DNA from: Marispirochaeta sp.
GTDB lineage: Bacteria > Spirochaetota > Spirochaetia > JC444 > Marispirochaetaceae
Direction: 5' to 3'
Assembly: GCF_963668165.1 (NCBI RefSeq)
Contig: NZ_OY764212.1
Coordinates: forward strand, 1-64,000
Length of the DNA: 64,000 nt
The notes beneath the pieces are model-generated. The model saw nothing but the letters and a program-made list of their open reading frames with translations. It was not told the origin of the DNA and made no database searches. The translations under genes and the position numbers were made by a program. Numbering within the stretch: position 1 is the stretch's first letter; each line of letters begins with the position of its first letter. This document shows, piece by piece, positions 43,094 to 51,713 of this stretch.

Positions 43094-44008
43094 AGTCGGG
43101 TAAGAAGAAGCCCTCACGAGCTCCCTCTCCCCTAAGAACCGTACGTGATAGTTTCCCATCATACGGCTGGGGCAATCTTAACCCTTTTAGCAGGGCAGCT
43201 GCAGAGAACCCCTTCCCCGATTGGTAAAGTATTTCATGTCTTCGGGGAGAAAGCAATTCTTTACAGCTTTTGCTATCCGGGATTGGAGTTTATTGACCTG
43301 CTTCATAATTCTTGTCCAGTTGAGATAATCCCAAAGAGTAAAATCATGTGTGTGGTTTACGGTGGCCTCCTCTCGGTGAAGAGAAGCCTTTGACCCTGCC
43401 GTATTCATAAAGTACCTGTCCCTTCAAGCAATAGATCACCTATCGGAAGTCTGCATCCTTTCGGATCAGGATAAAATCCCTATCCTCTGCATTACACAAA
43501 GGCATTCGCTTTTTCCGATTTCCTTTACCTGCCGGTGCATAGACCTTTCTTACGAAAATCATGCTCTTAAAAGAGAACCTGACAGGCTTACCTGGTTCTG
43601 TTAAGCAACCAATTCGTACTGGGTTAGGGCCGATCTTTACTCCGGAAATCACTCTGTTCATCTGTGGAACTGCATGCAAAGACATTTCCACCCGATTTCT
43701 TTGCCGTTTTGGCTGAAGCGTATTAGCCTGTTTCGCTCCTCACGTTTTACGAAGCTTACAATCATTCACATATGTTACCCATACCAATACATTTACCCTG
43801 GCAATCATCCGATTTTAGGCTATCAGAATATTTGCTTTTGTCCTTTCAGCTTAATACCCCACCGTTGCCAGTGACGCATTTGAAAGTAGGGTTACTCCAG
43901 ATGAATGGAGTAGTCCAAAAGTCGATATATAATAATATGCCGACTTAGACAGCTTGCTTAACAGCTTCTTGTGACCTGAGTGGTTTATCAGGACACGTCC
44001 AGTCGCAC
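43094..44008 (-). mobile_element. Group II intron relic with deleted reverse-transcriptase gene
   Basis: On the minus strand the 5' end GTGCGACTGGACGTGTC starts at 44008. The 3' end carries domain V (AGCCGTATGATGG, GAAAC, TATCACGTACGGTTC), then TTAGGGGAGAGGGAG and a domain VI-like tail ending TACCCGACT at 43094. The total of 915 bp is far below the 1.9-2.5 kb of a full intron, because most of the protein gene is gone. The intron 5' end lies 4 bp outside the attC-like site at 44013-44103, in the same orientation as the cassette genes. This placement is what group IIC-attC introns show. Loss of most of the reverse transcriptase makes self-mobility impossible, but the RNA could still splice if domains I-VI are sound. 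Confidence 0.75.
43187..43408 (-). pseudogene. Reverse-transcriptase/maturase N-terminal remnant
   Basis: A 73-residue open frame beginning at 43408, about 600 bp inside the intron, the usual position. WTRIMKQVNKLQSRIAKAVKN matches the first helix of group II reverse transcriptases (RVxxLQxRIxKA). The match ends after about 50 residues and the reverse-transcriptase motifs are absent, so an internal deletion joined this to the 3' intron end. Confidence 0.65.
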
Positions 44009-44012
44009 TTAC

Positions 44013-44103
44013 CTATAACGTTCCGGGGTTATAGGACGTTCGTCGTAGCCGAATGTGGCGTAGCCCGAGGCTGAATGGCCGAAGCATATCGCCCCTGTTA
44101 TAT
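44013..44103 (-). repeat. attC-like integron recombination site 2
   Basis: The minus strand runs from ATATAAC (44097-44103) to GTTATAG (44013-44019), near-consensus core boxes, with GGGG/CCCC arms next to each box, a GGAACGTTA spacer-core also present in site 1, and the shared central GCCGAATGTG. Length 91 bp. It lies 69 bp after the stop of the HEAT-repeat gene. Core boxes deviate from RYYYAAC/GTTRRRY by one or two bases. Confidence 0.6.
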
Positions 44104-44172
44104 GCTGTTTTTTCTTGGCTCTTGGGTAATAAGCCGAAGCCATGGATGGGAAGGTTTTCTTCAAAAACCGTA

Positions 44173-44865
44173 TCACATTTTCAACAAGCATTGTTTCACC
44201 CATTCCGGATCCATCTTTTGTAACCTGTTTTTCTTTAAATTCTCTTTGATAATCCAGTTTATATGCTTGCCATGTAACTCGAACAATTCTTCAAAAATAA
44301 TTTTTCCATTTTCTGGTCCTTTACTAACCACTACACTCCATCCATATCCTAAAGCCTTTCTTAATGCTGTACTTTCCTCGTCAAGCTTATTATCGTGCGA
44401 AAATGGCTTCGATAATTCCAGCAGAATATCAAGAATCTTTTTATTTACATCTTCGTTATTTAACAATTTTGGCTCACAAAGACCTGCCACAACAGCTCTT
44501 CTCTCTATATCATTTCCTTGAATTAAACTTCTCAATCCATCAAGAGCCGTATCTACTTTATCTGAGAATATCTCTTGAATGGCTATTGCTACAGCTTCTC
44601 TTACTCTCCAGCTCCCATGATTTGCAGTACGTTTTAAAAAAGGAATTACCTTCTTTAAATTATTTTTATTATAAGTTGAAAATGACAAAACACCACACAT
44701 TGCCACAAATTCTTCAGGAGAATTTCTAACATCCGGCTTAATATACTCCAAACATTTATCAATTATATCTTCTGAAGCATTTTTAGAAAAATCATATAAT
44801 AATTTCAAATTTCCCCTGGGTCCTGGAAGATTTGAATTTTCTATTAGAAATTGAACATCATACAT
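44173..44865 (-). CDS. HEAT-repeat protein (DNA-alkylation-repair-like)
   Basis: A 230-residue helical repeat protein. SWRVREAVAIAIQEIFSD and NDIERRAVVAGLCEPKLLN are HEAT-type helices, and the C terminus has GYGWSVVVSKGPENGK with KWIIKENLKKNRL-like WIIKENLKKNRL, as in some DNA-alkylation-repair or DUF4132-like neighbours. It differs clearly from the other HEAT cassette gene at 42334. Function unknown; it may bind damaged DNA. AT-rich, in cassette position with an attC-like site at its 3' end. Confidence 0.6.
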   Translation of the reverse strand: MYDVQFLIENSNLPGPRGNLKLLYDFSKNASEDIIDKCLEYIKPDVRNSPEEFVAMCGVLSFSTYNKNNLKKVIPFLKRTANHGSWRVREAVAIAIQEIFSDKVDTALDGLRSLIQGNDIERRAVVAGLCEPKLLNNEDVNKKILDILLELSKPFSHDNKLDEESTALRKALGYGWSVVVSKGPENGKIIFEELFELHGKHINWIIKENLKKNRLQKMDPEWVKQCLLKM

Positions 44866-44890
44866 TCATTACTACACCTTATATTTTTGT

Positions 44891-44908
44891 TGCGCCATGG
44901 ATGGCGCA
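44891..44908. terminator. Hairpin with T runs on both sides
   Basis: TGCGCCATGGATGGCGCA forms an 8-bp stem, preceded by TATTTTTGT and followed by GTTTTT, so it can end transcription from either direction. It lies just upstream of the HEAT-repeat gene start. Confidence 0.6.
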
Positions 44909-45346
44909 GTTTTTAATACGTCTCCTAAGAAAAAATTATCTATAACGTTCCTTATCCGCAATGTTTGATTCAAGAACGATTATCCCACCTCAATCCTAAT
45001 ATATTCGTCAACATCTCTCTTGCTCCAGGTACCCTGGTTTAACCGTGATCTCCCCTCTGTGATCAATGGATAATACCTGCCTACCAACAAAGTTATTCAG
45101 TGATACGTTATTTCATACCCTTATTAGTTCTTGCAACCAGTATGGTTGGCATTGAAGGCCGATTTAAAACAGGCGATCTAAACAAACCAGGCATTGAACA
45201 TACAATGCCTGTAGGTAAAACCGATATGCAGATCTTAAAACGTATGGATTACCTGGCTCTTGGTTGATTAACCTGTCATAGAGCATTATTTCTGCTTTCC
45301 TCCTTACCTTAATTGGTAACGTTCCATGCAGCTTGAGAAAGAACCG
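44909..45346. other. Intergenic region with a short open frame and an attC-end-like 12-mer
   Basis: The word CTATAACGTTCC at 44940-44951 repeats the right-hand end of attC-like site 2 but without a partner box. A second GTAACGTTCC word is at 45316. A 55-codon GTG-started frame is listed separately. Otherwise AT-rich DNA without recognisable genes. Confidence 0.4.
45100..45267 (+). CDS. Possible small exported protein (55 residues)
   Basis: Open frame from GTG 45100 to TGA 45267. The N terminus RYFIPLLVLATS is hydrophobic like a signal peptide, followed by a polar stretch with DLNKPGIEHTMPVGKTDMQI. No good ribosome binding site. It could be a small cassette gene or a chance frame; no family recognised. 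Confidence 0.25.
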   Translation: MIRYFIPLLVLATSMVGIEGRFKTGDLNKPGIEHTMPVGKTDMQILKRMDYLALG

Positions 45347-45979
45347 TCAATTCACCTCTGTGAAGTACTGCTGGATGAGCTTATTAACAATTCCATCGAT
45401 CTTTTTGGTGTTGTCATAGATCGAGGAAAGAAGTTCATCCTTTTCTTCGTTCTCTTTTGCAACCTTGTATAATTCTAACGAACTATAGATCACCTGTATA
45501 GAATTTTTTGTAAAATGTGAAAGTTCGCTGATGAACATCTGTTTTGCCGCTTCGAACTCTTCAGGGCCGATTACATTATTGATATTGACCTCGATATTGG
45601 ATATTGGAACGACAACGTCTTTAATAGGCCCTTGGCCTGACTTATAAATGTTCTCCATAATTCGGGTGTATGAAAGACTCCCGATATACGTATCGGTATC
45701 ATCAAAGACGGGTAGTGTAAACTGTTTCTCTTCCTGCATCGTATCAATGGCTTTCGTGAGATCATCATTTGCAGAAAGTTTAGCTTTTGGGATGATGCAG
45801 TCAATAATCAGGTTATGACCCGCCTTGATTATATCTGGTTGGGTGACGATTCCTTTAAACTCGCCGTTATCCATAACGACAACGTAGTAATTGTCCAGGA
45901 GTATCTTCTCTACAGATTCGGTACTGGTGAATGGATGAACGATATCTTCGTTTCTATTTATCAGGTTCCGGATCGTCAT
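45347..45979 (-). CDS. CBS-domain pair with a histidine-kinase-like dimerisation helix
   Basis: A 210-residue protein from ATG 45979, which has GGGAGAG upstream; 46018 is an alternative. Two CBS motifs occupy residues about 1-60 (VHPFTSTESVEKILLDNYYVVVM, with VTQPDI) and 65-125 (LTKAIDTMQEEKQFTLPVFDD). The rest is a helical hairpin with SELSHFTKNSIQVIYSSLEL, where H155 sits where the phosphoacceptor of a histidine kinase would be, yet no ATPase domain follows. It may be a partner protein phosphorylated by another kinase. Overlaps the upstream gene by 26 bp. Confidence 0.6.
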   Translation of the reverse strand: MTIRNLINRNEDIVHPFTSTESVEKILLDNYYVVVMDNGEFKGIVTQPDIIKAGHNLIIDCIIPKAKLSANDDLTKAIDTMQEEKQFTLPVFDDTDTYIGSLSYTRIMENIYKSGQGPIKDVVVPISNIEVNINNVIGPEEFEAAKQMFISELSHFTKNSIQVIYSSLELYKVAKENEEKDELLSSIYDNTKKIDGIVNKLIQQYFTEVN

Positions 45980-46331
45980 CAATCTCTCCCTTAATGTCCT
46001 TCTGGTAGATGTGGACATCGAAGTTGACCTTTATGGTTTCTCCCTTGGATACATAAGGAAATACATACTCTGCCAGGACTTTTATTATTGTTTCCTTGGG
46101 CAGTTTATTCAGAATCATCTTGTTGATAATGACAGCTTCGATATTTTCGCTGATATCTTCACTAATCTCCAGAAATTCAAAAATATCTGGAGATATCAGC
46201 TGGAATGAATGAAGAATCCCAAGTTTTCCTTGAGGGACCTTCTTTCCCAGAATCAGCATGTCAGAAACCGGGGGAAGTTTAATGGTTTCGAAGTCTAAAT
46301 TGATACTGTACGATGTCATTGCGGTGCTCAT
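45954..46331 (-). CDS. Hypothetical protein
   Basis: A 125-residue protein from ATG 46331 behind AAGGAGAAG; the longer start at 46412 lacks such a site. It is acidic at the end and mixed alpha/beta by eye, with FSFQLISP-like HSFQLISPDIFEFLEI and FNVDVHIYQK-like KVNFDVHIYQKD segments. No family is recognised. It overlaps the CBS protein gene by 26 bp, so the two are translated together and are likely to act together. Confidence 0.55.
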   Translation of the reverse strand: MSTAMTSYSINLDFETIKLPPVSDMLILGKKVPQGKLGILHSFQLISPDIFEFLEISEDISENIEAVIINKMILNKLPKETIIKVLAEYVFPYVSKGETIKVNFDVHIYQKDIKGEIDDDPEPDK

Positions 46332-46587
46332 TGAAACCTTCTCCTTGTTTGTATATATGAATGCCTGTACATCGAATGTTCGATCTCCGAGTAAGGCCGT
46401 AATAAAAACCACTGATTAGAAATAATCTATAATTCTGAAACGTCGTTCTGCCGGTTCGACGAATAGCGGCGTCGAATCCGAGAAGACCGCTTGCGACAGG
46501 AATGTACTTCCTATCAAAATGAATACCAGGTTCATACAGGCGTCCCGGTGCCCATACTTTTTTTGTTTGAAGTTGAAATGCGAGATC

Positions 46588-46923
46588 TCATGTTAGTCCA
46601 TCCTGTGCGTTTTCGGATCTCCGAGGGAATTCTGTCTTAAGCATTTTAAAGGATTGTTCAATTTCATTCTCGGTTAAAGAATCAAGGAAGTTGTCCAGCC
46701 GGATTCTAATATGGGATTTTTTAATAGTAGTTCCGGTCACCAGGTACTCAACGGTAGTATTCAGCGATTTTGCAATAAAGACAGCTTGATCAGCATTCGG
46801 CATTGTTCCTCGTTGTATCCACCGACTGAATGTATCAGCCCTTACCGGTATCGATCGCGCGATACTATCCTGCGTTGAGTTCTTTTCTGAGATTAATGAT
46901 TTGACTCTCTCCCAGAACAACAT
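46588..46923 (-). CDS. XRE-family helix-turn-helix regulator
   Basis: A 111-residue regulator with an N-terminal Cro/CI-type motif (TQDSIARSIPVRADTFSRWI, then ADQAVFIAKSLNTTVEYLVTG) and a short C-terminal helix. Start ATG 46923. A perfect 20-bp inverted repeat with a 4-bp centre lies upstream at 46951-46974 and is a good candidate for its operator. Target genes are unknown. Confidence 0.82.
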   Translation of the reverse strand: MLFWERVKSLISEKNSTQDSIARSIPVRADTFSRWIQRGTMPNADQAVFIAKSLNTTVEYLVTGTTIKKSHIRIRLDNFLDSLTENEIEQSFKMLKTEFPRRSENAQDGLT

Positions 46924-46950
46924 ATAACCTCTATCGGCAGTATATCATAG

Positions 46951-46974
46951 AAAATAGGCAGATATGCCTATTTT
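46951..46974. promoter_or_regulatory. Perfect inverted repeat, candidate operator of the XRE regulator
   Basis: AAAATAGGCA and TGCCTATTTT, exact 10-bp arms around GATA, about 30 bp upstream of the regulator start. The following T run means it could also act as a terminator toward the right. The rest of the 318-bp gap 46924-47241 shows nothing else clear. Confidence 0.55.
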
Positions 46975-47241
46975 TTTCACAAAGAGCATTTTTGCTGGAA
47001 TTTCTTCCTTACTGATGCAGTTGGAGATACTGGATTTAAGGTTCGTATTTTTTGATGAAATGATAGATGTTAATCAGCAATCGTCCGAAGCGGTCAGAAC
47101 TGCATCCTTTCATAGATAGAGCGAGCCCATTTTAGCAAGATAAGTAAAACTATAAGCAAGTTTGGATAAGACTTATCATACGCTTCTTCTCATAATAGAG
47201 CAGTCGTTCACGCACGACATACCAACGTTTGGAGGGATTTC

Positions 47242-47724
47242 ATGGAGAAATTCGAACTAAGAACTATCGGTGTATTACGCATGTATCAAGGCAGGTACTG
47301 GGCAGAGATCGACGAACAGTATCGACTTGGACTCGACGGGCTGGAAGGTTTTAGCCACATCAATGTGCTTTTCTGGTGTCATCTTCTTGACTCACCTGAA
47401 CAACGGGCACTTTGTACCTGCAAAAAGCCGTATCAAAAGGCTCCGAAAAGTCTTGGAGTGTTTGCAACTCGTTCTCCCGCTCGTCCAAATCCGATCGCGC
47501 TTACAGTATGCGAAATCACCGGAATCGATGAGAAGTCCGGTCGTATCGAACTTGCTTTTATCGATGCTGAAGACCGATCGCCGATTGTGGACATCAAACC
47601 CTATCATCCTGCAATAGATCGTGTCCGCGAGGCCAATGTACCGGGGTGGTGTTCCCATTGGCCCGATTGGTACGAGGATAGTGCAGTTTTCGATTGGAAT
47701 GCAGAGTTTGTCAACACTCAGTAG
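47242..47724 (+). CDS. trmO: TrmO-like SAM-dependent methyltransferase (UPF0066/TsaA)
   Basis: A 160-residue protein with the TrmO/YaeB beta-barrel motifs: LEGFSHINVLFWCHLLD, GVFATRSPARPNPIALTVCEI (SAM site) and DIKPYHPAIDRVREANVPGW. TrmO methylates N6-threonylcarbamoyladenosine in tRNA; short forms like this one can have other acceptors. Start ATG behind GGAGGGA. Small, stand-alone and in the accessory block, so it may be a laterally acquired copy. Confidence 0.85.
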   Translation: MEKFELRTIGVLRMYQGRYWAEIDEQYRLGLDGLEGFSHINVLFWCHLLDSPEQRALCTCKKPYQKAPKSLGVFATRSPARPNPIALTVCEITGIDEKSGRIELAFIDAEDRSPIVDIKPYHPAIDRVREANVPGWCSHWPDWYEDSAVFDWNAEFVNTQ

Positions 47725-47900
47725 GGTTGCCAAGAGGTAAACGATGCCCCGGAGGTATCCGGGGCCACCTCTATTCAGCCAGATCGCTTATTTCGGCAAA
47801 AGGAATTAACCATCCTTCGGGGCTATCTCGTATACAACACAAATCCACCAGGCAAAAGATGAATTGAAGAATGGCTTATAATGAGAATCGTACATGAAAA

Positions 47901-48650
47901 TCAGAGCGAGATTCTGAAATCCTTGGTTTGCGCGACACCAACACTCCAGGTGATGTCTTCATGGACAAGATTACAAAAGACCGTAACAAATGCCGGGAAA
48001 GTCCCTTTTTCCTGGAAACCTTCTTTGACAAAGTTTTCTGTCATGGAGGGCAGAAAATGCCAGGAAAGAGAATCTGTGGCACCTTCGCCATACCCAATTG
48101 AATGATTATCGTCGATGTCAATGGTTGCTTTGTACATGTACTTATGTGCTCCGTACGTTACCTCGCCCGTAAAAACAGGGGTATCGGAGAGAAGGACACC
48201 TGTATTCTCGTCAATCAAATCGAGTGATAGCGCATGTGTCGGACGGATCCCGCCGCCGGCGATACTTGTTGCATTAATGGTGATATCCGAATCATCGTTA
48301 TAATCTTTCGATGTTGATAAGAAGGCTATGACCGAATACTCAGAACTCTCATGAACAAACGGGCAGTTTATTGTCTTTGATTTCTTGACCTGCTCTAATG
48401 CGGTACCCCGGATGTCCGCGAACATCTGACTTCCGTCTATTGGATCATCGTTCAGCAAACTGATATAGACAAAGATCCTTGTAGTATCCGATGGAATCTT
48501 GCTGAATCTCAGGCTCATTCCATCTGGCGTGGCTACTGTCGCGATTTCTATGGAGTTATCTGCAGCCGGTTGAGTGGTTGCGCAGCCGGTATGCAGGAAG
48601 AGTATTGCCAATATCAGGAGAAGGGTAGTTGTGAAGGATTTTAGCTTCAT
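47901..48650 (-). CDS. Lipoprotein of unknown function
   Basis: A 249-residue protein starting at ATG 48650 behind AAAGGATGG; the upstream 48686 start is less likely. The signal peptide ends in a lipobox LFLHTGC, so the protein should be lipidated and held at an outer surface of the inner or outer membrane. The rest is a beta-rich domain (SLRFSKIPSDTTRIFVYISL, LSLDLIDENTGVLL, and KYMYKATIDIDD) without a known motif. Confidence 0.75.
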   Translation of the reverse strand: MKLKSFTTTLLLILAILFLHTGCATTQPAADNSIEIATVATPDGMSLRFSKIPSDTTRIFVYISLLNDDPIDGSQMFADIRGTALEQVKKSKTINCPFVHESSEYSVIAFLSTSKDYNDDSDITINATSIAGGGIRPTHALSLDLIDENTGVLLSDTPVFTGEVTYGAHKYMYKATIDIDDNHSIGYGEGATDSLSWHFLPSMTENFVKEGFQEKGTFPAFVTVFCNLVHEDITWSVGVAQTKDFRISL

Positions 48651-49266
48651 GATGTCCATCCTTTCACATAATATCGGATGAAACAAGCAATCGTATAACT
48701 TCTTGCTTTCTTCTTATACCTTGGCAAGAGATGGCTGGATCTGTGTTATCAGCATAACAACCGTATTAATTGTTTAAGTCAAACAGTTTTCAATAGAGAC
48801 TTTCTATCTGCTAAATTCTTCAAAGTTAATAGAAAATAGTAAGCTGGGAGCCAGGTCTTGGCAATGTGTCGAAAATCGTTAATTCGGGTCTTCGGGAGAT
48901 GCATTGCGGTTTCCATGAGAGCTTTTAGTTCGGTGTTACTGGTTCAGTTGACTGGAGAGCAAAGTTTCTTCAGAGGTCTTACCTGTAAGCGAATATTCCC
49001 TCTTCGTCCGGTGTGAAGATCAGATCATCCGGATCCGCGGCTTCATACAGCAGGATTTTATTTCTCTTTTTACCTCTTTTTCTCTTTCTTTATGGAGCGT
49101 GTAGAGGTGCATATGTACATCATCGAGGCTGTAAATAGAGAGAACTATGTATGATATGTTTCCTCCGGAATAATTGCACTGTGAAGGATTCCCAAATTAT
49201 GCTGTGAGGAGAGTTTCTATGGTAGCTATAGATTAACGATTCTTTTCAAGAATATACTTCTATGTT
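48651..49266. other. Intergenic region, nothing recognised
   Basis: About 600 bp without an open frame above 60 codons that I can support. It holds AT-rich DNA, a purine tract on the minus strand near 49060-49090, and no foldable repeats or clear promoter. It may be remnant coding DNA. Confidence 0.4.
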
Positions 49267-50469
49267 ATGAATGAGTCCATGAATGAGAGAGTAAATTCTA
49301 AGCAAGCCCCCATGCTTGATTACGATGCCTTGGTACAGTCTAATCTGCGTGAGAAGGATAGGGTTAAGATATTTATTCTAAAATATATCCAGGAAGAGGG
49401 CAATGCTTCACGGAAAATGGTTGTAGAAGCACTTTCTATGCGTCCTTCCACTGTCTCCAAGTCGATATTGGAGATGATTGAAGATGGTATTTTAAAGGAG
49501 CTTCCCCATAAAGCGAATTCTGGTAGGGGGCGGCCTGAATGGTTCTTGGAATTGTCTAAGGATCGTTTCTGGGTTATTTCATTTTCCATAATGTCGATGA
49601 CCTTGATAGCATCAATTGTTAACTTCGCTGGCGGTATCGTGGAGAACGTCGTCGTCAAGTTGGATCGCGATCTTGATGCTATAGCAATGACAAATACATT
49701 CAATGGACTTATCAAAGATCTTCAAAGGAAAGTTCCTTCAGGAACAACACTACTCGGATATGGGTTTGCTGTCCCAGGACTTATCGATAAGCAAGCCAAT
49801 GTGTGGCGGATGGTCTCCCGTTTTCCAAAAATGAAGAACCTGAAATTTGAACAAGTCTTTGGATTCCGGGAAGGGAATGTCTTCTTCGAGCGAAATATAG
49901 ATACAATCTTGAAACATTGCCTTTTATCACAACCTGCTGCTCAGTCCGGTACCGCGTTGTTGCTCCACTGGGGATATGGTATTGCTATTTCTTGTTCGAT
50001 GGAGGGAAATCTTATTCAATCGAATGGGGGCCTGTTTGGTGAGATCGGTCATTGGACTGTAAATCTGGAAAATGAGACAACGGAGACAATTGAATCCATC
50101 GCCGCTGTTCCAAAGTTGATTAAACTCTACCATTGGAATGATTCCTTGGATGAGGTTTCTATCCAGAAAAGTGTTGAAGGGGGATTCGTTGATAGTATGG
50201 AGCTGCAAAGGATAATAAACATCATAATTCGTGTATTGCGGAATCTCCATCTATCCTTTTTTCCAGATACAATCTATATTCTGAGTCCATTTATCGATAC
50301 GCAAGCGATCCTTCATATTACTGAGGAGTTGACGCAGTTACTCAAGCCGTTTGCGATCAACTCGCCAAAAGTTGTAGCACTGGAATATTCATCCCACAGT
50401 GAATCCTTAGGAATTGCGAACACAATATTCTCACGAACCATCCAACCACATCTCGTAGCTCGTTGGTGA
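49267..50469 (+). CDS. ROK-family transcriptional regulator of the TRAP/amino-sugar operon
   Basis: A 400-residue ROK protein with an N-terminal winged helix (LKYIQEEGNASRKMVVEAL, then STVSKSILEMIEDGILKEL) and a ROK sensor domain (GYGFAVPGLIDKQAN, LFGEIGHWTVN). ATP-binding motifs are weak. It lies directly upstream of the TRAP and nag-type genes on the same strand and probably represses them until an amino-sugar phosphate appears. A GAACA(N5)TGTTC palindrome lies just after its stop. Start ATG 49267 lacks a strong ribosome binding site; a later Met may be used. Confidence 0.85.
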   Translation: MNESMNERVNSKQAPMLDYDALVQSNLREKDRVKIFILKYIQEEGNASRKMVVEALSMRPSTVSKSILEMIEDGILKELPHKANSGRGRPEWFLELSKDRFWVISFSIMSMTLIASIVNFAGGIVENVVVKLDRDLDAIAMTNTFNGLIKDLQRKVPSGTTLLGYGFAVPGLIDKQANVWRMVSRFPKMKNLKFEQVFGFREGNVFFERNIDTILKHCLLSQPAAQSGTALLLHWGYGIAISCSMEGNLIQSNGGLFGEIGHWTVNLENETTETIESIAAVPKLIKLYHWNDSLDEVSIQKSVEGGFVDSMELQRIINIIIRVLRNLHLSFFPDTIYILSPFIDTQAILHITEELTQLLKPFAINSPKVVALEYSSHSESLGIANTIFSRTIQPHLVARW

Positions 50470-50585
50470 AATAAGAACACAATATGTTCGTAAACAGAAA
50501 GAAAATCTGAAAAGATAGTGTCAACCGATGCTAATTACTTGTAGTTAAAGTAAATTAATAAATAACATGTGATGATAGAAAATAG

Positions 50586-50614
50586 TTGACAACGATATAA
50601 ACCGCTTCTATACT
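50586..50614 (+). promoter_or_regulatory. Sigma-70 promoter of the TRAP/nag operon
   Basis: Consensus TTGACA (50586-50591), 17-bp spacer, TATACT (50609-50614), and a strong AAAGGAG ribosome site before the ATG at 50636. No perfect operator palindrome is seen over the promoter. Confidence 0.75.
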
Positions 50615-50635
50615 TACTGATAAAGGAGATCACAT

Positions 50636-51628
50636 ATGAAAAAACTATTTGTCGTTTTGCTAGTAGCCTTATTGTCAATCGGCCTGTTCGCTAACGGGAC
50701 ACAGGAGACAGCTTCTACTCCGACCTCTGAGAATCCGCTTGTTCTGAAGCTTGCTGAAAATCAGCCTGAGAATAACCCGGTTACTATCGCAATGTACAAA
50801 TTCGCCGACCTGGTTGAAGAAAAGACCAGTGGTGCAGTGCAAATTGAAGTTTATGCCAGTGCACAGCTTGGCCAGGAGACCGAGAACATCGAGCAAGTAT
50901 CTGCTGGAATCCTGGAGATGGCACGTGTCAATTCTGTTACGCTCGCCCAGACTGTAAAGGAGCTTGGCGTTTTTACTTTACCGTACATCTTCACTGATCA
51001 AAAAACAAAGTATGAAATTCTAGACGGATCTATTGGCAAGGAAGTACTGGATTCTTTCGAACAATATAACATGGTTAGTTTTGGTTATCTTGAAGCAGGT
51101 TCCAGAAACTTCTACACCACCAAAAAGCCTATCACAAACCTCAGTGACCTGAAGGGGCAGAAGATACGTGTCCAACCTGCTAAGATTTCTATTGACATGG
51201 TCAATTACCTGGGTGCTGTCGCTACTCCTATGGATTACGGTGAAGTTTACACTGGGTTACAGGCTGGCGTGATCGATGGTGCTGAAAACGACTTCGTCAG
51301 CTACTACACCAGTGGTCACTATGAAGTTGCAAAGTATTTTACTCTTGATGCACACCTTGCTCCTCCTGCTATGATAATCATGAGTCTGAAGAGTTGGAAC
51401 CGATTAACTGATGAGCAGAAAGCTGCAGTACAAAAAGCTGCCGACGAAGCTACTGCCTACCAGCGTGTGGCCATGAATGAGAAGCAGGATGAATTCCGTG
51501 CTCTTGTTGAGAAGGCCGGAACTACTGTTTATGATGTCAACACTAAGCCGTTCCAGGACGCCGTTGCCCCAATCTATGACGAGTACCCTGAGTTCTCCGA
51601 TATTATCAACAGGATCCGATCATTCTAA
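50636..51628 (+). CDS. TRAP transporter substrate-binding protein (DctP/SiaP type)
   Basis: A 330-residue extracytoplasmic receptor. The signal peptide ends at SIGLFANGTQET with no lipobox. LKLAENQPENNPVTIAMYKF is the ligand-site start, followed by GSRNFYTTKKPITNLSDLKGQKIRVQ with the arginine that binds a carboxylate, and YGEVYTGLQAGVIDGAEN. It captures a carboxylated solute and feeds the QM channel. NagA and NagB downstream argue for an N-acetyl amino sugar acid, for example a sialic-acid-like compound. Confidence 0.92.
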   Translation: MKKLFVVLLVALLSIGLFANGTQETASTPTSENPLVLKLAENQPENNPVTIAMYKFADLVEEKTSGAVQIEVYASAQLGQETENIEQVSAGILEMARVNSVTLAQTVKELGVFTLPYIFTDQKTKYEILDGSIGKEVLDSFEQYNMVSFGYLEAGSRNFYTTKKPITNLSDLKGQKIRVQPAKISIDMVNYLGAVATPMDYGEVYTGLQAGVIDGAENDFVSYYTSGHYEVAKYFTLDAHLAPPAMIIMSLKSWNRLTDEQKAAVQKAADEATAYQRVAMNEKQDEFRALVEKAGTTVYDVNTKPFQDAVAPIYDEYPEFSDIINRIRSF

Positions 51629-51713
51629 TTATTGAAGAAAATTTTTGTGGGGGGCTCTTTTTTTAGTCCCCCTATTTTCAATCTGTTGTCTTAAACAAAC
51701 CACAGGAAAAGAT

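Noticed and set aside
43440..43691. An 83-codon minus-strand frame within the intron
   Set aside because: It lies in the region of intron domain I and has no protein-like pattern.
44940..45325. Two further attC-end-like words (CTATAACGTTCC and GTAACGTTCC)
   Set aside because: Neither has a matching second core box or a foldable middle; they may be degraded ends, but cannot be called sites.
48979..49123. A short coding-like stretch on the minus strand with IFTPDEEGIFAYR
   Set aside because: Stop codon upstream within about 38 codons and no start or ribosome site; probably chance or a remnant too short to name.
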